A DNA stretch of 64,000 nucleotides from Edaphobacter aggregans DSM 19364 (GTDB taxonomy: Bacteria; Acidobacteriota; Terriglobia; Terriglobales; Acidobacteriaceae). The notes below the pieces were generated by a model. The model was given only the letters and a program-made list of their open reading frames with translations, did no database searches and had not been told where the DNA came from. Made by a program: the position numbers and the translations under genes. Below, one piece after another: positions 17,074 through 25,369 of this stretch. The stretch lies in the NCBI RefSeq assembly GCF_000745965.1, contig NZ_KN050788.1, forward strand, positions 62,001 through 126,000, written 5' to 3'. Each line of letters begins with the position of its first letter. The stretch's first letter is position 1.

Positions 17074-18975
17074 CTACTGCCCGTTCGGGGCTACGCCCGT
17101 CCTCGCCGATTCTATCGAAATCCGGTTTGCATCCAGCGTCGTCCCAACCGAACGATCCAGTTCGATCTTCGCCTTCTCATACGCCGTCAGCGCCGCCACC
17201 AGCGCCGACTCCGCCGCCGAAAGATCCCGCCGCGCCGTCAGCGTCTGCAGGTTCGAGCCCGCCCCCAGCTCCTGCTCCTTCGTCGTAATCTCGAAGGTCT
17301 TCTGCGCCAGCTCGCGCGCCTTCCGTGCCGACTCCACCCGCGCCCTGCTCTGCTCCAGCGCATACTGCGCGTTGCGAACCTCGATGCGAATCTGCTTCTT
17401 CAGCTGCTGCATGCGCAGCTCCGCCTGCCGCGTCTCCAGCTCCGAACGGTACTGGTCCGACTTCGCCACGCGATTGCGAATCGGAACGTTCACCGATATC
17501 CCCACATAGTAGTCGGGAGCCGTTTTGTTGAAGGCATTCCGCACAGCACCGCCCCAGTCCGTCGGCAACATTGAAGGAATTCCCGCTGCCGGATTCTCCG
17601 GTCCCGCCAGCCCCGTGCCGCCGTAGTACGCCGTCAGGGCGACCGTCGGCAGCAGGGCATTGCGCGCTGAATCCCGGCTGATGCGCCGGCTCTCCAGATC
17701 GATCGTCGATTCGCTCAGCTCGATCCGATCGCGCAGCGCCAGCGCAATCGAGTCCTCGGTCGATCCCCCTGTCGGCCCCGCACCATCCGCCGCGCTCGAA
17801 TCCGTAGGCTTCACCGGCATCGCCTCCAGAGTCGGATCGTCCAGATTCTTCGTCAGCGCATTCTTGATCAGCAGCTCCTGAAACTGCAGCGTCGTCTTGG
17901 CGATCGTCAGGTCCTGCTCGCGATTCGCCACCTCAGCCTCATCCTTCATCACATCCATCGCGGGAATCGCCTCGAGCGCAAGCTGCTTGCGTCCGCTGTC
18001 CAGCGTCTGCCTCGCAAAATCGAGCGCGCGGGTCTTCACGCCCTCATCCTCATACGCCGCCACCAGGTCCCAGTACATATTTGCGATCTGCGTAATCGTC
18101 GTAATCACCTGCAGCTTGAACGCCTCGTCAGAGATCCGCTGATTGTTCTTCGCAATCCGCAGAAAGCGCAGATTCGGTCCAAATCCAAACCCCGCCAGCA
18201 ACTGCTGCTGCAGAGCCACGTGATAGTAGCTGTTGAGTGTCGGGTTCAGATAGCTTCGTGGGCTGTTGGTCGATTCGCGATTGTTGTCGAAGACAAACGA
18301 AAACGAGGTTCCGGTCGGAAACGCCTGCGAGTAGCTGATGTTTCCCACTGTCGTATTCTGCTGCAGCGTCTGCACGCCGTAAATCGAGATGTTCGAAAGC
18401 GGCTGCGTATAGTGCTCATTGTTGAAGCCGCCCGTGATCGCAGGATCATAGGAAGCAACGTTCGTTCCTGTACCCAGCGTCGACTGCACCAGGCCGCTCG
18501 CGCCTGATCCCGCGCCGCCCGCGCCGCCCGAGGTTCCGCCCGCGCCCGCGCCGCTCGCGCTCGGGCCGAACCCTCCCACCCCGCCCCCCGGCGTGTTCTG
18601 CACCACGCCCGTGTTCACGCCGCGAAACGATCCGCCGGCCTGCGTGCGCAGAATATCTGCCTCCGCAATCGGAATGTTGTACCGCGCAATTGCCAGATCG
18701 AGATTGTTCTCGAGCGACAGCATAATTGCATCCTTCAGGCTCAGCTCCAGCACGCCCTCGTGAATCAGCATATCCAGGCGTGGCGAATTCGCCAGGTTCG
18801 GCTGCGGCACCAGCGTCGCGCGATACGCATTGAACGGATTGTTCGAGTGCGGCACATCCAGCCGTAGCGCCGGAGCCTGCATCGTCGCCGACGCCGTCGC
18901 AGGCGCGGTCTGCGCCAGGCAAGCCGTACCCGCCAGTACCGCCGCGCCAACACAGCCTATGGGGAAAACCCTCAC
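17074..18975 (-). CDS. TolC-family outer membrane efflux protein
   Basis: A 633-aa outer-membrane channel of the TolC type. GTG 18975 overlaps the ATPase stop (GTGA) with GGGAGGTG upstream, giving a signal peptide VRVFPIGCVGAAVLAGTACLA; a longer frame to 19032 has no leader. Two OEP repeats are visible as long amphipathic helices (about residues 290-400 and 510-610), for example TITQIANMYWDLVAAYEDEGVK-like and VRNAQYALEQSRARVESARK. A Gly/Ala/Ser-rich insert (about 120-160, GGGVGGFGPSASGAGAGG) is low-complexity. It would complete an envelope-spanning exporter with the adaptor and ADOP permease in the same operon. Confidence 0.92.
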   Translation of the reverse strand: MRVFPIGCVGAAVLAGTACLAQTAPATASATMQAPALRLDVPHSNNPFNAYRATLVPQPNLANSPRLDMLIHEGVLELSLKDAIMLSLENNLDLAIARYNIPIAEADILRTQAGGSFRGVNTGVVQNTPGGGVGGFGPSASGAGAGGTSGGAGGAGSGASGLVQSTLGTGTNVASYDPAITGGFNNEHYTQPLSNISIYGVQTLQQNTTVGNISYSQAFPTGTSFSFVFDNNRESTNSPRSYLNPTLNSYYHVALQQQLLAGFGFGPNLRFLRIAKNNQRISDEAFKLQVITTITQIANMYWDLVAAYEDEGVKTRALDFARQTLDSGRKQLALEAIPAMDVMKDEAEVANREQDLTIAKTTLQFQELLIKNALTKNLDDPTLEAMPVKPTDSSAADGAGPTGGSTEDSIALALRDRIELSESTIDLESRRISRDSARNALLPTVALTAYYGGTGLAGPENPAAGIPSMLPTDWGGAVRNAFNKTAPDYYVGISVNVPIRNRVAKSDQYRSELETRQAELRMQQLKKQIRIEVRNAQYALEQSRARVESARKARELAQKTFEITTKEQELGAGSNLQTLTARRDLSAAESALVAALTAYEKAKIELDRSVGTTLDANRISIESARTGVAPNGQ

Positions 18976-19679
18976 TGCTGCACCTCCCTCGGCGCGTTCA
19001 CGGCCACCCCCGCGCTGTCGGAGTAGATCCATCCATCCCGCAGCTCGATCGTTCGCGTGCCATAGGCCGCGTTCGCCTCCGAGTGCGTCACCTGCACAAT
19101 CGTCGTGCCCTGTTCGTTCAACTCCCGGAACATCTCCATAATCTCCTTCGCCTGCTTCGACTGCAGGTTCCCTGTCGGCTCATCGGCCAGCAGTAGCGAC
19201 GGCTTGTGAATCATCGCCCGCGCAATCCCCACCAGTTGCTGCTGCCCGCCCGAGAGTTGGTGCGGATACAGATCCTTCTTCCCCACAATGTTGAAGCGGT
19301 CCAACGTATCGGCCACCAGCGCCTGCCGCTCCGCGCGCGGAATGTCCTTGTACGACAGCGGAAGATCGATGTTTTCCGCGACCGTCAGGTCGTCCAGCAG
19401 GTGATAGCTCTGGAACACCATGCCGATCCTCCGCCGCGCCAGGTCCGCGCGATGCTTGCGGTTCATCCGGTGCACAGCCTCGTCGTAGAAGTCGAACTCG
19501 CCCCGCCACTGATCGTCCAGCATGCCCAGCACATTCAGCAGCGAAGACTTACCCGCGCCCGAAGGCCCCATGATCGTCACAAACTCCCACGGCCGTATCG
19601 TCAGCGTCACACGCCGCAGAACCCACGTCTCCGTATGCCCAGCCCGATAGCTGCGCTCGATATCTCTCAGCTCGATCAT
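18972..19679 (-). CDS. ABC transporter ATPase, MacB/LolD type, non-canonical D-loop
   Basis: A 235-aa ATP-binding subunit. Walker A GPSGAGKSS, signature LSGGQQQLVGIARAM and Walker B LLLADEPTGN are present. Two positions depart from the norm: the signature is followed by L-V instead of R-V, and the D-loop is NLQSK instead of NLDSK. These changes are shared by neither the other ATPase in this operon nor typical LolD/MacB proteins, so this subunit may be catalytically weakened and pair with the canonical one at 22674. It starts 9 bp after the ADOP permease stop. Confidence 0.92.
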   Translation of the reverse strand: MIELRDIERSYRAGHTETWVLRRVTLTIRPWEFVTIMGPSGAGKSSLLNVLGMLDDQWRGEFDFYDEAVHRMNRKHRADLARRRIGMVFQSYHLLDDLTVAENIDLPLSYKDIPRAERQALVADTLDRFNIVGKKDLYPHQLSGGQQQLVGIARAMIHKPSLLLADEPTGNLQSKQAKEIMEMFRELNEQGTTIVQVTHSEANAAYGTRTIELRDGWIYSDSAGVAVNAPREVQQ

Positions 19680-19688
19680 GATTCTCCT

Positions 19689-22241
19689 CTATTCCGTTCG
19701 CAGCGCCTTTACCGGATCGGTCGACGCCGCTCTCTGTGCCGGAATCAAACCTGCCGTGCAAGCCGCGAACGCCAGCACGGCGACCGCTCCCATCAGCACC
19801 ACCGCATCGTGGCCGCCAACGTTGTAAAGCTGCGACTGCACGAACCGCGCGCACATCCACGCCACCGGAATCCCGATGGCCAGTCCTATTCCCGCCTGCA
19901 TCATCGCCTCGCGCAGCACCATTGCAACCACGCTGCCGCGATTCGCTCCCATCGCCATCCGCACACCAATCTCCGGCGTGCGTCGCGCGACCGAGTAGGC
20001 CGTCACTCCATACAATCCAACCGCCGCCAGCACCAGCGCCAGCAGCCCGAACATCAGCGTCAGCCGCGCAATCAGCCGCTCCTGATTGAACTGTCCATGA
20101 ATCTGGCCCGCGAACGTGTTGTACGTCGTCACCGTCAGGTTCGGATTGATACTCGCCAGCGTGCGCCGTATCTGCGACTCCAGCCCATCCACCGAGCCCT
20201 TCGTCTGCAGCATGATCGCACCGGCATACAGCGACCGCGTATCGTCCTCCGGCTTCGTATGCGCAACCTGCAGCAGCGGCCGGAAGTACATCGCCCGCAC
20301 AGGCTGTCGCAGATTGTTGTACTTGATGTCCGAGATCACACCCACAATCTCCCAGTCGCCCGCGCTCTCCATCCCCGAGATGCCGAAGTGCGCCCCGATC
20401 GGGTCTTCCCCTTTGGGAAAGAACTTCTTCACAAACGCCTCGTTCACCACAACCACTGGAGTTGAGCTGGCCGTATCATGCACCGTGATTCCTCGCCCGC
20501 GAAGCATACGATGCCCCACGATGTCGAAGTACTCCGGCCCAACCCGCAGCCACGAGGCTCCGATGTTTGAGTTCACCCCAGGCTCCGGCCGCCCCTGCAG
20601 AAAGACGCCCTCGCCCCAGTTGTTTCCTTCCAGAGGCGTATACAGCGACAGCGACGCCTTCTCCACTCCCGGAAGAGCGTGCATATCCTGGTCGATCTTG
20701 TCATACAGCGCCTGCAGTTGCTCCGTCTTATACCCCGCATTCTCCGGACTGAAGTGCGCCACCACGCGATTCTCGGTGACGACGCCGAAGTCCTGGTTCT
20801 CCAGCTTGTTCAGGCTCTTTGCCATTAGCCCCGCACCCACCAGCAGCACCAGCGACAGCGCAGCCTGCAGAATCACCAGCGACCGCTGCACCCATCCCGA
20901 GCGGTCAGCCGTCGTCCTGTTCGATCCACGCAACGCCTCCGCCGGCTGCGAGTGCGACGTCACCCACGCCGGAGCCACGCCGAAGATCAGCCCCGTCACC
21001 AGCGACAGCCCAAACGCAAACGCCAGCACCGGCAGCGACGGACTTGCGTCGATCGGCAGGCTCGTCGCGTTAGGAAACGCCATCGCCATCAGCAGCCTGC
21101 TCCCTCCATACGCCACCGCCAGCCCCGCAATCCCTCCCAGACACGAAAGCACCACGCTCTCTGTCAGCATCTGCCGTATCAGGCGCCCGCGCTGCGCGCC
21201 CAGCGCCATCCGGATCGACGTCTCCGCTCTCCGCGCCATCCCGCGCACCAGCACCAGGTTCGCAATGTTTGCGCATGCAATCAGCAGCACCAGTGCCGAG
21301 ACCGTAATCAGCAGCTTCAGCCCCGTCCCGAACTCCTGCTGCATGTTCTCGATCCCCGCGCCGCCCGGCGTCAGCACTACGTGCGACTCTGCAAGATTCT
21401 TCCCCTGATCCTTCTTTTGATACAGAGGCAGCGTCGCAAGATAGTTGCGAAGCGATGCACTCATCTTCGCCTGAAGCTGCGCCAGATCCGTTCCCGGCTT
21501 TACTCTGCCCAGCACGTAAAGCCAGTTCGCTCCCCTCCTGTGCAGCAGGCTCTCCGGATGCGCCGGCCCAAACTGCGACTCCAGCGACAGCGGAATATAG
21601 AAGTCCGGCGGCGTGTCCGTCATCCGGTCGCCATAAAATCCCGGTGGCGTAATCCCAAGAATCGTCACCGGGTACGTGTTTAGCACAAACGTGCTTCCCA
21701 CAATCGAAGGATCTCCCGCATAATCGCGCTGCCACGCCTGGTAGCTCATCACCACGCCCATCGGAGCTCCAATCACGTCATCCGAGAGGATGAGCAGCCG
21801 TCCTGCATACGGCTTCAGTCCGAAGACCTGGAAGTAGTTCCCACTCACCATCTCTCCGCGCGCTGCCTTCGGCAGATCGCCCGGACGGCTGCTCCTCGCC
21901 GTGATGCCTCCAAGCCCATACCCCGACTGCATCGCCGCCAGGCTCTCGAACTCCGGCGTGTTATCGCGAAGATGCGTGTACAGCTCCGAAGCGAACAGCG
22001 AGTAGTTGTTCCCGTCAGGAGTGCCGCCGTTCACGCAGCAGTCGTCCTTATCGCCCACCCGCACCAGCATCTTCGGATCGGCCACAGGAAGGTTCTTCAG
22101 CAGCACCGCGTGCACCAGCGTGAAGATCGCCGCGTTCGCTCCAATCCCAAGCGCCAGCGTCACAATCGCCGTAATCGTGAATCCCGGCGCCTTCCGCAGC
22201 TGGCGCAGCGCAAACGTCACATCCTGCATCAGTCGATTCAT
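19689..22241 (-). CDS. ADOP-family ABC transporter permease (FtsX/MacB domains)
   Basis: An 850-aa permease of the acidobacterial duplicated orphaned permease (ADOP) family: a duplicated MacB periplasmic core plus FtsX unit. It opens with the family-typical MNRLMQDVTFALRQLRKAPG and first membrane helix ITAIVTLALGIGANAAIFTL. The MacB core domains lie between helices, with LLIACANIANLVLVR and LGAQRGRLIRQML marking the first FtsX domain, and ALVLAAVGLYGVTAYSVARR with EIGVRMAMGA the second. ATG 22241 has a GGGAG-type site; a frame extension to 22349 has no homology. It is the transmembrane engine of this exporter; the substrate is unknown. Confidence 0.93.
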   Translation of the reverse strand: MNRLMQDVTFALRQLRKAPGFTITAIVTLALGIGANAAIFTLVHAVLLKNLPVADPKMLVRVGDKDDCCVNGGTPDGNNYSLFASELYTHLRDNTPEFESLAAMQSGYGLGGITARSSRPGDLPKAARGEMVSGNYFQVFGLKPYAGRLLILSDDVIGAPMGVVMSYQAWQRDYAGDPSIVGSTFVLNTYPVTILGITPPGFYGDRMTDTPPDFYIPLSLESQFGPAHPESLLHRRGANWLYVLGRVKPGTDLAQLQAKMSASLRNYLATLPLYQKKDQGKNLAESHVVLTPGGAGIENMQQEFGTGLKLLITVSALVLLIACANIANLVLVRGMARRAETSIRMALGAQRGRLIRQMLTESVVLSCLGGIAGLAVAYGGSRLLMAMAFPNATSLPIDASPSLPVLAFAFGLSLVTGLIFGVAPAWVTSHSQPAEALRGSNRTTADRSGWVQRSLVILQAALSLVLLVGAGLMAKSLNKLENQDFGVVTENRVVAHFSPENAGYKTEQLQALYDKIDQDMHALPGVEKASLSLYTPLEGNNWGEGVFLQGRPEPGVNSNIGASWLRVGPEYFDIVGHRMLRGRGITVHDTASSTPVVVVNEAFVKKFFPKGEDPIGAHFGISGMESAGDWEIVGVISDIKYNNLRQPVRAMYFRPLLQVAHTKPEDDTRSLYAGAIMLQTKGSVDGLESQIRRTLASINPNLTVTTYNTFAGQIHGQFNQERLIARLTLMFGLLALVLAAVGLYGVTAYSVARRTPEIGVRMAMGANRGSVVAMVLREAMMQAGIGLAIGIPVAWMCARFVQSQLYNVGGHDAVVLMGAVAVLAFAACTAGLIPAQRAASTDPVKALRTE

Positions 22242-22284
22242 CTCTTGCTCCCTCTCCCGCGCAAACTGAGCTTTCCCCGCGTTA

Positions 22285-22668
22285 TCAGGCTGCGCGCCGC
22301 AGCTCCCGCATCTCCATCGCCCGGGCAACATCCGGCCGCACCTCTTCAAACATCTGTTGCATTCCTCGCACCGGAACGCTCAGCTCCACGTTGTAGTGGC
22401 TCAGTCCGACGATGACCGTGAACCCCGGAATCTTCTCCGCACACTCCAGCCGCGCACCCATCCGCATCATCGGATCCCTCGCCTCGCTCACTTCCTCTGC
22501 ATCGCTCGGCTCGCTGCGATCCGCAATCAGCCGCAGATCCTCGCCGTCGGCCTCGTAGAAGACAGCCGCGCGAACCCCCGCGCCCAACGCAACCATCACC
22601 ATCACCGCCGCCGCAAAGAACGGCATCTCTCGCAGCACCTCTCTCGCCTCATCGATCACTCCCTGCAT
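22285..22668 (-). CDS. Small protein of unknown function in the efflux operon (127 aa)
   Basis: It lies between the first ATPase (stop 22674) and the ADOP permease. ATG 22668 has GGAGGT nine bases upstream; a GTG at 22671 is possible. The N-terminus has one hydrophobic segment (MPFFAAAVMVMVALGAGVRA, about residues 15-34), so it is probably a membrane-anchored protein, with the rest (about 90 residues) acidic and soluble: YEADGEDLRLIAD, DPMMRMGARLECA and GFTVIVGLSHYNVEL. I do not recognise the family. The co-transcription argues for an accessory role in the exporter. Confidence 0.7.
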   Translation of the reverse strand: MQGVIDEAREVLREMPFFAAAVMVMVALGAGVRAAVFYEADGEDLRLIADRSEPSDAEEVSEARDPMMRMGARLECAEKIPGFTVIVGLSHYNVELSVPVRGMQQMFEEVRPDVARAMEMRELRRAA

Positions 22669-22673
22669 CACGG

Positions 22674-23384
22674 CTACACCTCCGCCATCAACTGGCTCAG
22701 CTCCCCTTCTGCAACCACCTTCCCGTCGAACAGATGGATCTGCCGCTCCGCATGCGCCGCAAACCGCGGATCGTGCGTCACCATGCAGATCGTCGCGCCC
22801 TCGTCATGCAGCTCTTTCAGCAGCTTCATCACCGCCTCGCCGTTCTTCGAGTCCAGGTTTCCCGTAGGCTCGTCCGCCAGCAGAATCGAAGGCGACCCCG
22901 CCAATGCACGCGCCACAGCCACGCGCTGCTGCTGACCGCCCGAGAGCTGCGCCGGATAGTGCCGCATCCGGTGCGCCATATTCACGCGCTCCAGCGACTC
23001 CTGCACCCTCTTCTTCCGCTCCGCCGCCGGCATCCCCGTGCGATACGTCAGCGGCAGCTCGACATTTTCCGCAACGCTCAGGTCGCCAATCAGGTTGAAG
23101 CTCTGGAAGATGAACCCAATCTCCTGGTTGCGAATCCGCGAGCGGTCCGCAAAATCCAGATTCGCGACCTCGTTGCCATTCAGCTGGTACCTTCCCGCCG
23201 TCGGCGTATCCAGCAGCCCGATGATCGAAAGCAGCGTCGACTTCCCGCAGCCCGAAGGCCCCGACATCGCCACATACTCCCCCCGCTCAATCTGCAGGTG
23301 CACGCCCGACAGAGCATGCGTCTCGATCTCATCCGTGTAGAACACCTTCGTCAGCTGCTCGATCTCGATAATCGTCTCTACCAT
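22674..23384 (-). CDS. ABC transporter ATPase, MacB/LolD type
   Basis: A 236-aa canonical ATP-binding subunit: Walker A GPSGCGKST, Q-loop FQSFNLIGDLSVAENVELPL, signature LSGGQQQRVAVARAL, Walker B ILLADEPTGNLDSKNG and H-loop CMVTHDPRFA. This is the second of two ATPases in the operon, separated by the 127-aa protein and the ADOP permease. The adaptor gene lies 32 bp upstream. In MacAB-type systems one ATPase homodimer serves a permease dimer, so the second ATPase gene is an oddity discussed under findings. Confidence 0.94.
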   Translation of the reverse strand: MVETIIEIEQLTKVFYTDEIETHALSGVHLQIERGEYVAMSGPSGCGKSTLLSIIGLLDTPTAGRYQLNGNEVANLDFADRSRIRNQEIGFIFQSFNLIGDLSVAENVELPLTYRTGMPAAERKKRVQESLERVNMAHRMRHYPAQLSGGQQQRVAVARALAGSPSILLADEPTGNLDSKNGEAVMKLLKELHDEGATICMVTHDPRFAAHAERQIHLFDGKVVAEGELSQLMAEV

Positions 23385-23416
23385 CTGCTCTCTCCTTATC
23401 GTTCCCGGCTATGCGC

Positions 23417-24676
23417 CTACTCGAGGCGAATCCTGTCTGTGTTGTCCCAACGGCTCATGTCCGAAAGGATGACCGTGTCCCCGCTCTGCAATCCCTCGAT
23501 CACCTGGATCGCATTCACCGATGCCTTGCCAACCTTCACCGGAACCCGAACCGCCGTCTTCCCATCCGGGCTCAGCTTGAACAGCGTGATCGTGCTGTTC
23601 TCGTTCCCGAACGCTGGCCTGCCCACGTACAACACATTCGCCATGCGATCCAGGTCGATCGTTCCGTCCACGCTCAGGTCAGGCCTCGCCCCTTGCGGCA
23701 GCGCGCCTTCCAGTTCTACGTCCACAGTCACCGTTCCGTTCACGACCGCGGGATCAATTCGTATCACCTTGCCGTCAATCACCCCGTTATGCGTGTCGAT
23801 CTCCGACGGCTGCCCAATCTGAATATCCCGCGCCTGCGTCTCCGCAATCTTCAAACTCGCCTTCAGCTGATCCGGCTGCACCACCTTCGCCAGCGTCGTT
23901 CCCGGAGCAACGTGCTCTCCCACCTGATGCGGAAGATCCACCAGCACGCCGCTGATCCCCGCCTTCACACTCAGCGCATCCTGCTGCTTCTGCTTCAACG
24001 CCAGCAGAGCCTGCGCCTGCGCCACCTTCGTCTGCTGTACCGCAATCTGCGTTTCGATCGCCTTCTCGTTCACCGCCAGCCGCTGCTTCTCGATATCGGT
24101 GCGCGTCGTCAGCTCATCGGCCTTGCCCTTCGAAGCACTGTACGTCAGCCCGCTGATCACGCCCAGGTCATACAAGCTCTTGTCCGTCTGCGCCTGCAGC
24201 TTCGCCTGGTTGTAGTCCGCGCTCACCGTCGCCGCCGCGGCCTTCTGGGTCATCAAATCGCTGTCCAGCTTCGCCTTCACGTTCATCAAATCCGTCTGCG
24301 CCGCCTTCAACTGCAACTGCGCATCCAGCAGCTCCTGCTGCACCGTCGGATCCACTAGGTCCATCACCACCGTATCCGGCTCCACCTTCGCGCCCGGCAG
24401 CACACGAATGCGAACCACCGTCGCCTCCGTCTCCGCCGGAATCAGCCGAATCCTGTCCTCGCGCGGAACCAGCGAGCCCGGCCCCCGCACCTGCCGCAGC
24501 AGCGGGCCCTGCTTCACCGCATCCGTCCACACCGTCGCGCGATCCACTGTCGGTGCCGCCGGCTTCAGCCGCGACACAAACCACGCCGCCGCCCCCAACA
24601 CCACCACCGCAATGCCTCCGGCGATCCACTGCCGCCGAATCTTCCTCTTCTTGATATCTGGTCTCTGTATGTCCAT
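23417..24676 (-). CDS. Periplasmic adaptor (HlyD/MacA family) of the ABC exporter
   Basis: First gene of the operon, a 419-aa membrane-fusion protein. After a basic N-terminus there is one membrane helix (WIAGGIAVVVLGAAAWFVSRL). It continues with the lipoyl/barrel-sandwich domain (LLRQVRGPGSLVPREDRIRL), a long alpha-hairpin (about residues 120-240) and beta-barrel segments (VDLPHQVGEHVAPGTTLAKV). The start at MDIQRPD is chosen over a longer frame to 24727 because the latter would add residues before the membrane anchor; neither has a strong ribosome site. It should bridge the ADOP permease and TolC. Confidence 0.9.
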   Translation of the reverse strand: MDIQRPDIKKRKIRRQWIAGGIAVVVLGAAAWFVSRLKPAAPTVDRATVWTDAVKQGPLLRQVRGPGSLVPREDRIRLIPAETEATVVRIRVLPGAKVEPDTVVMDLVDPTVQQELLDAQLQLKAAQTDLMNVKAKLDSDLMTQKAAAATVSADYNQAKLQAQTDKSLYDLGVISGLTYSASKGKADELTTRTDIEKQRLAVNEKAIETQIAVQQTKVAQAQALLALKQKQQDALSVKAGISGVLVDLPHQVGEHVAPGTTLAKVVQPDQLKASLKIAETQARDIQIGQPSEIDTHNGVIDGKVIRIDPAVVNGTVTVDVELEGALPQGARPDLSVDGTIDLDRMANVLYVGRPAFGNENSTITLFKLSPDGKTAVRVPVKVGKASVNAIQVIEGLQSGDTVILSDMSRWDNTDRIRLE

Positions 24677-24854
24677 GCGCTGTAAGGATTCGCACGTGTT
24701 CTGCCAACCTCGCGCACCAGATTTCAATCACTTGCGGCAAGCCCACTCCTTCCCGCTGTCCGCAATCGAAATCCACTGTCCGGTACCGGACAGCCGTGGA
24801 CACTTGGGACACTCGGCCCGCTCACCTAACTCATCAACCACAACCAACACACCT

Positions 24855-24877
24855 CAGGACGGGCAATACCCGTCCTG
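24855..24877. repeat. Perfect 9-bp palindromic hairpin
   Basis: CAGGACGGG at 24855-24863 and CCCGTCCTG at 24869-24877 flank a 5-nt loop (CAATA). No T-tract follows on either strand, so it looks like a REP-like palindrome rather than a terminator. Confidence 0.55.
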
Positions 24878-24913
24878 CGGTGGTCCCTGGTTGACCCGTT
24901 GTAACCTTACCCT

Positions 24914-24972
24914 TGTCATCCTGAGCGAAGCCGCGAAGCGGCGCAGGCGCAGTCGAAAGGACCTGCATTTTT
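24914..24972 (+). repeat. Dispersed intergenic repeat, type A
   Basis: It starts GTCATCCTGAGCGAAG and ends CGAAAGGACCTGCATTTTT. An inverted copy occurs at 48031-48073 and a diverged one at 47238-47290, all outside genes. Confidence 0.6.
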
Positions 24973-25223
24973 GTCCGCGAGCCACGAGCCTCATCCAGTG
25001 AATCCCCGACCGAGCCGAAAGGTACAAATGTCTGGGCCACGCCTTGTTCGGCGTCCATTCGATCCAGGCGAGGGCGACACGAGCCCGAAATCTTTGTCAA
25101 GCCACTGCCGAATCGACCCTCTCCAGTAAGTCAAACAAAATAAATAGGTTACATCGAAAAAATAAAACCCGCAAAAAGCGCCGATTAATGACCTTCCGGT
25201 CGCTATACTTTAAACAGACTCAG

Positions 25224-25260
25224 GAAAGCCCCGGACTTAACGCCGGGGCTTTCTCCTTTA
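25224..25260 (+). terminator. Strong 11-bp hairpin followed by TCCTTTA
   Basis: GAAAGCCCCGG (25224-25234) pairs perfectly with CCGGGGCTTTC (25243-25253) around an 8-nt loop. No coding gene on the plus strand leads into it; a TATACT box at 25204-25209 lies 15 bp upstream, so it may end a very short transcript. Confidence 0.5.
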
Positions 25261-25369
25261 GAATCAAGATTTTGATACTTAAGCCATCTGGAATCTATAT
25301 TTTATCCTGTTTAAATCGCATAAACGATTGAAACAAAGTAACTTATCGGAACAAGGGGGGGGAGGGGGG

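Larger units (their letters stand above)
24677..25369. other. 693-bp intergenic region with repeats and a terminator-like hairpin
   Basis: It should hold the promoter of the leftward efflux operon. It also contains a perfect hairpin (24855-24877), a dispersed repeat copy (24914-24972), an AT-rich stretch (about 25130-25345) unlike the rest of the window, a strong hairpin (25224-25260) and a G8-A-G6 tract (25355-25369). No gene is supported. Confidence 0.5.

Noticed and set aside
17074..19032. Longer TolC start at 19032
   Set aside because: The added residues are not leader-like and overlap the ATPase gene; GTG 18975 has a strong Shine-Dalgarno and a signal peptide.
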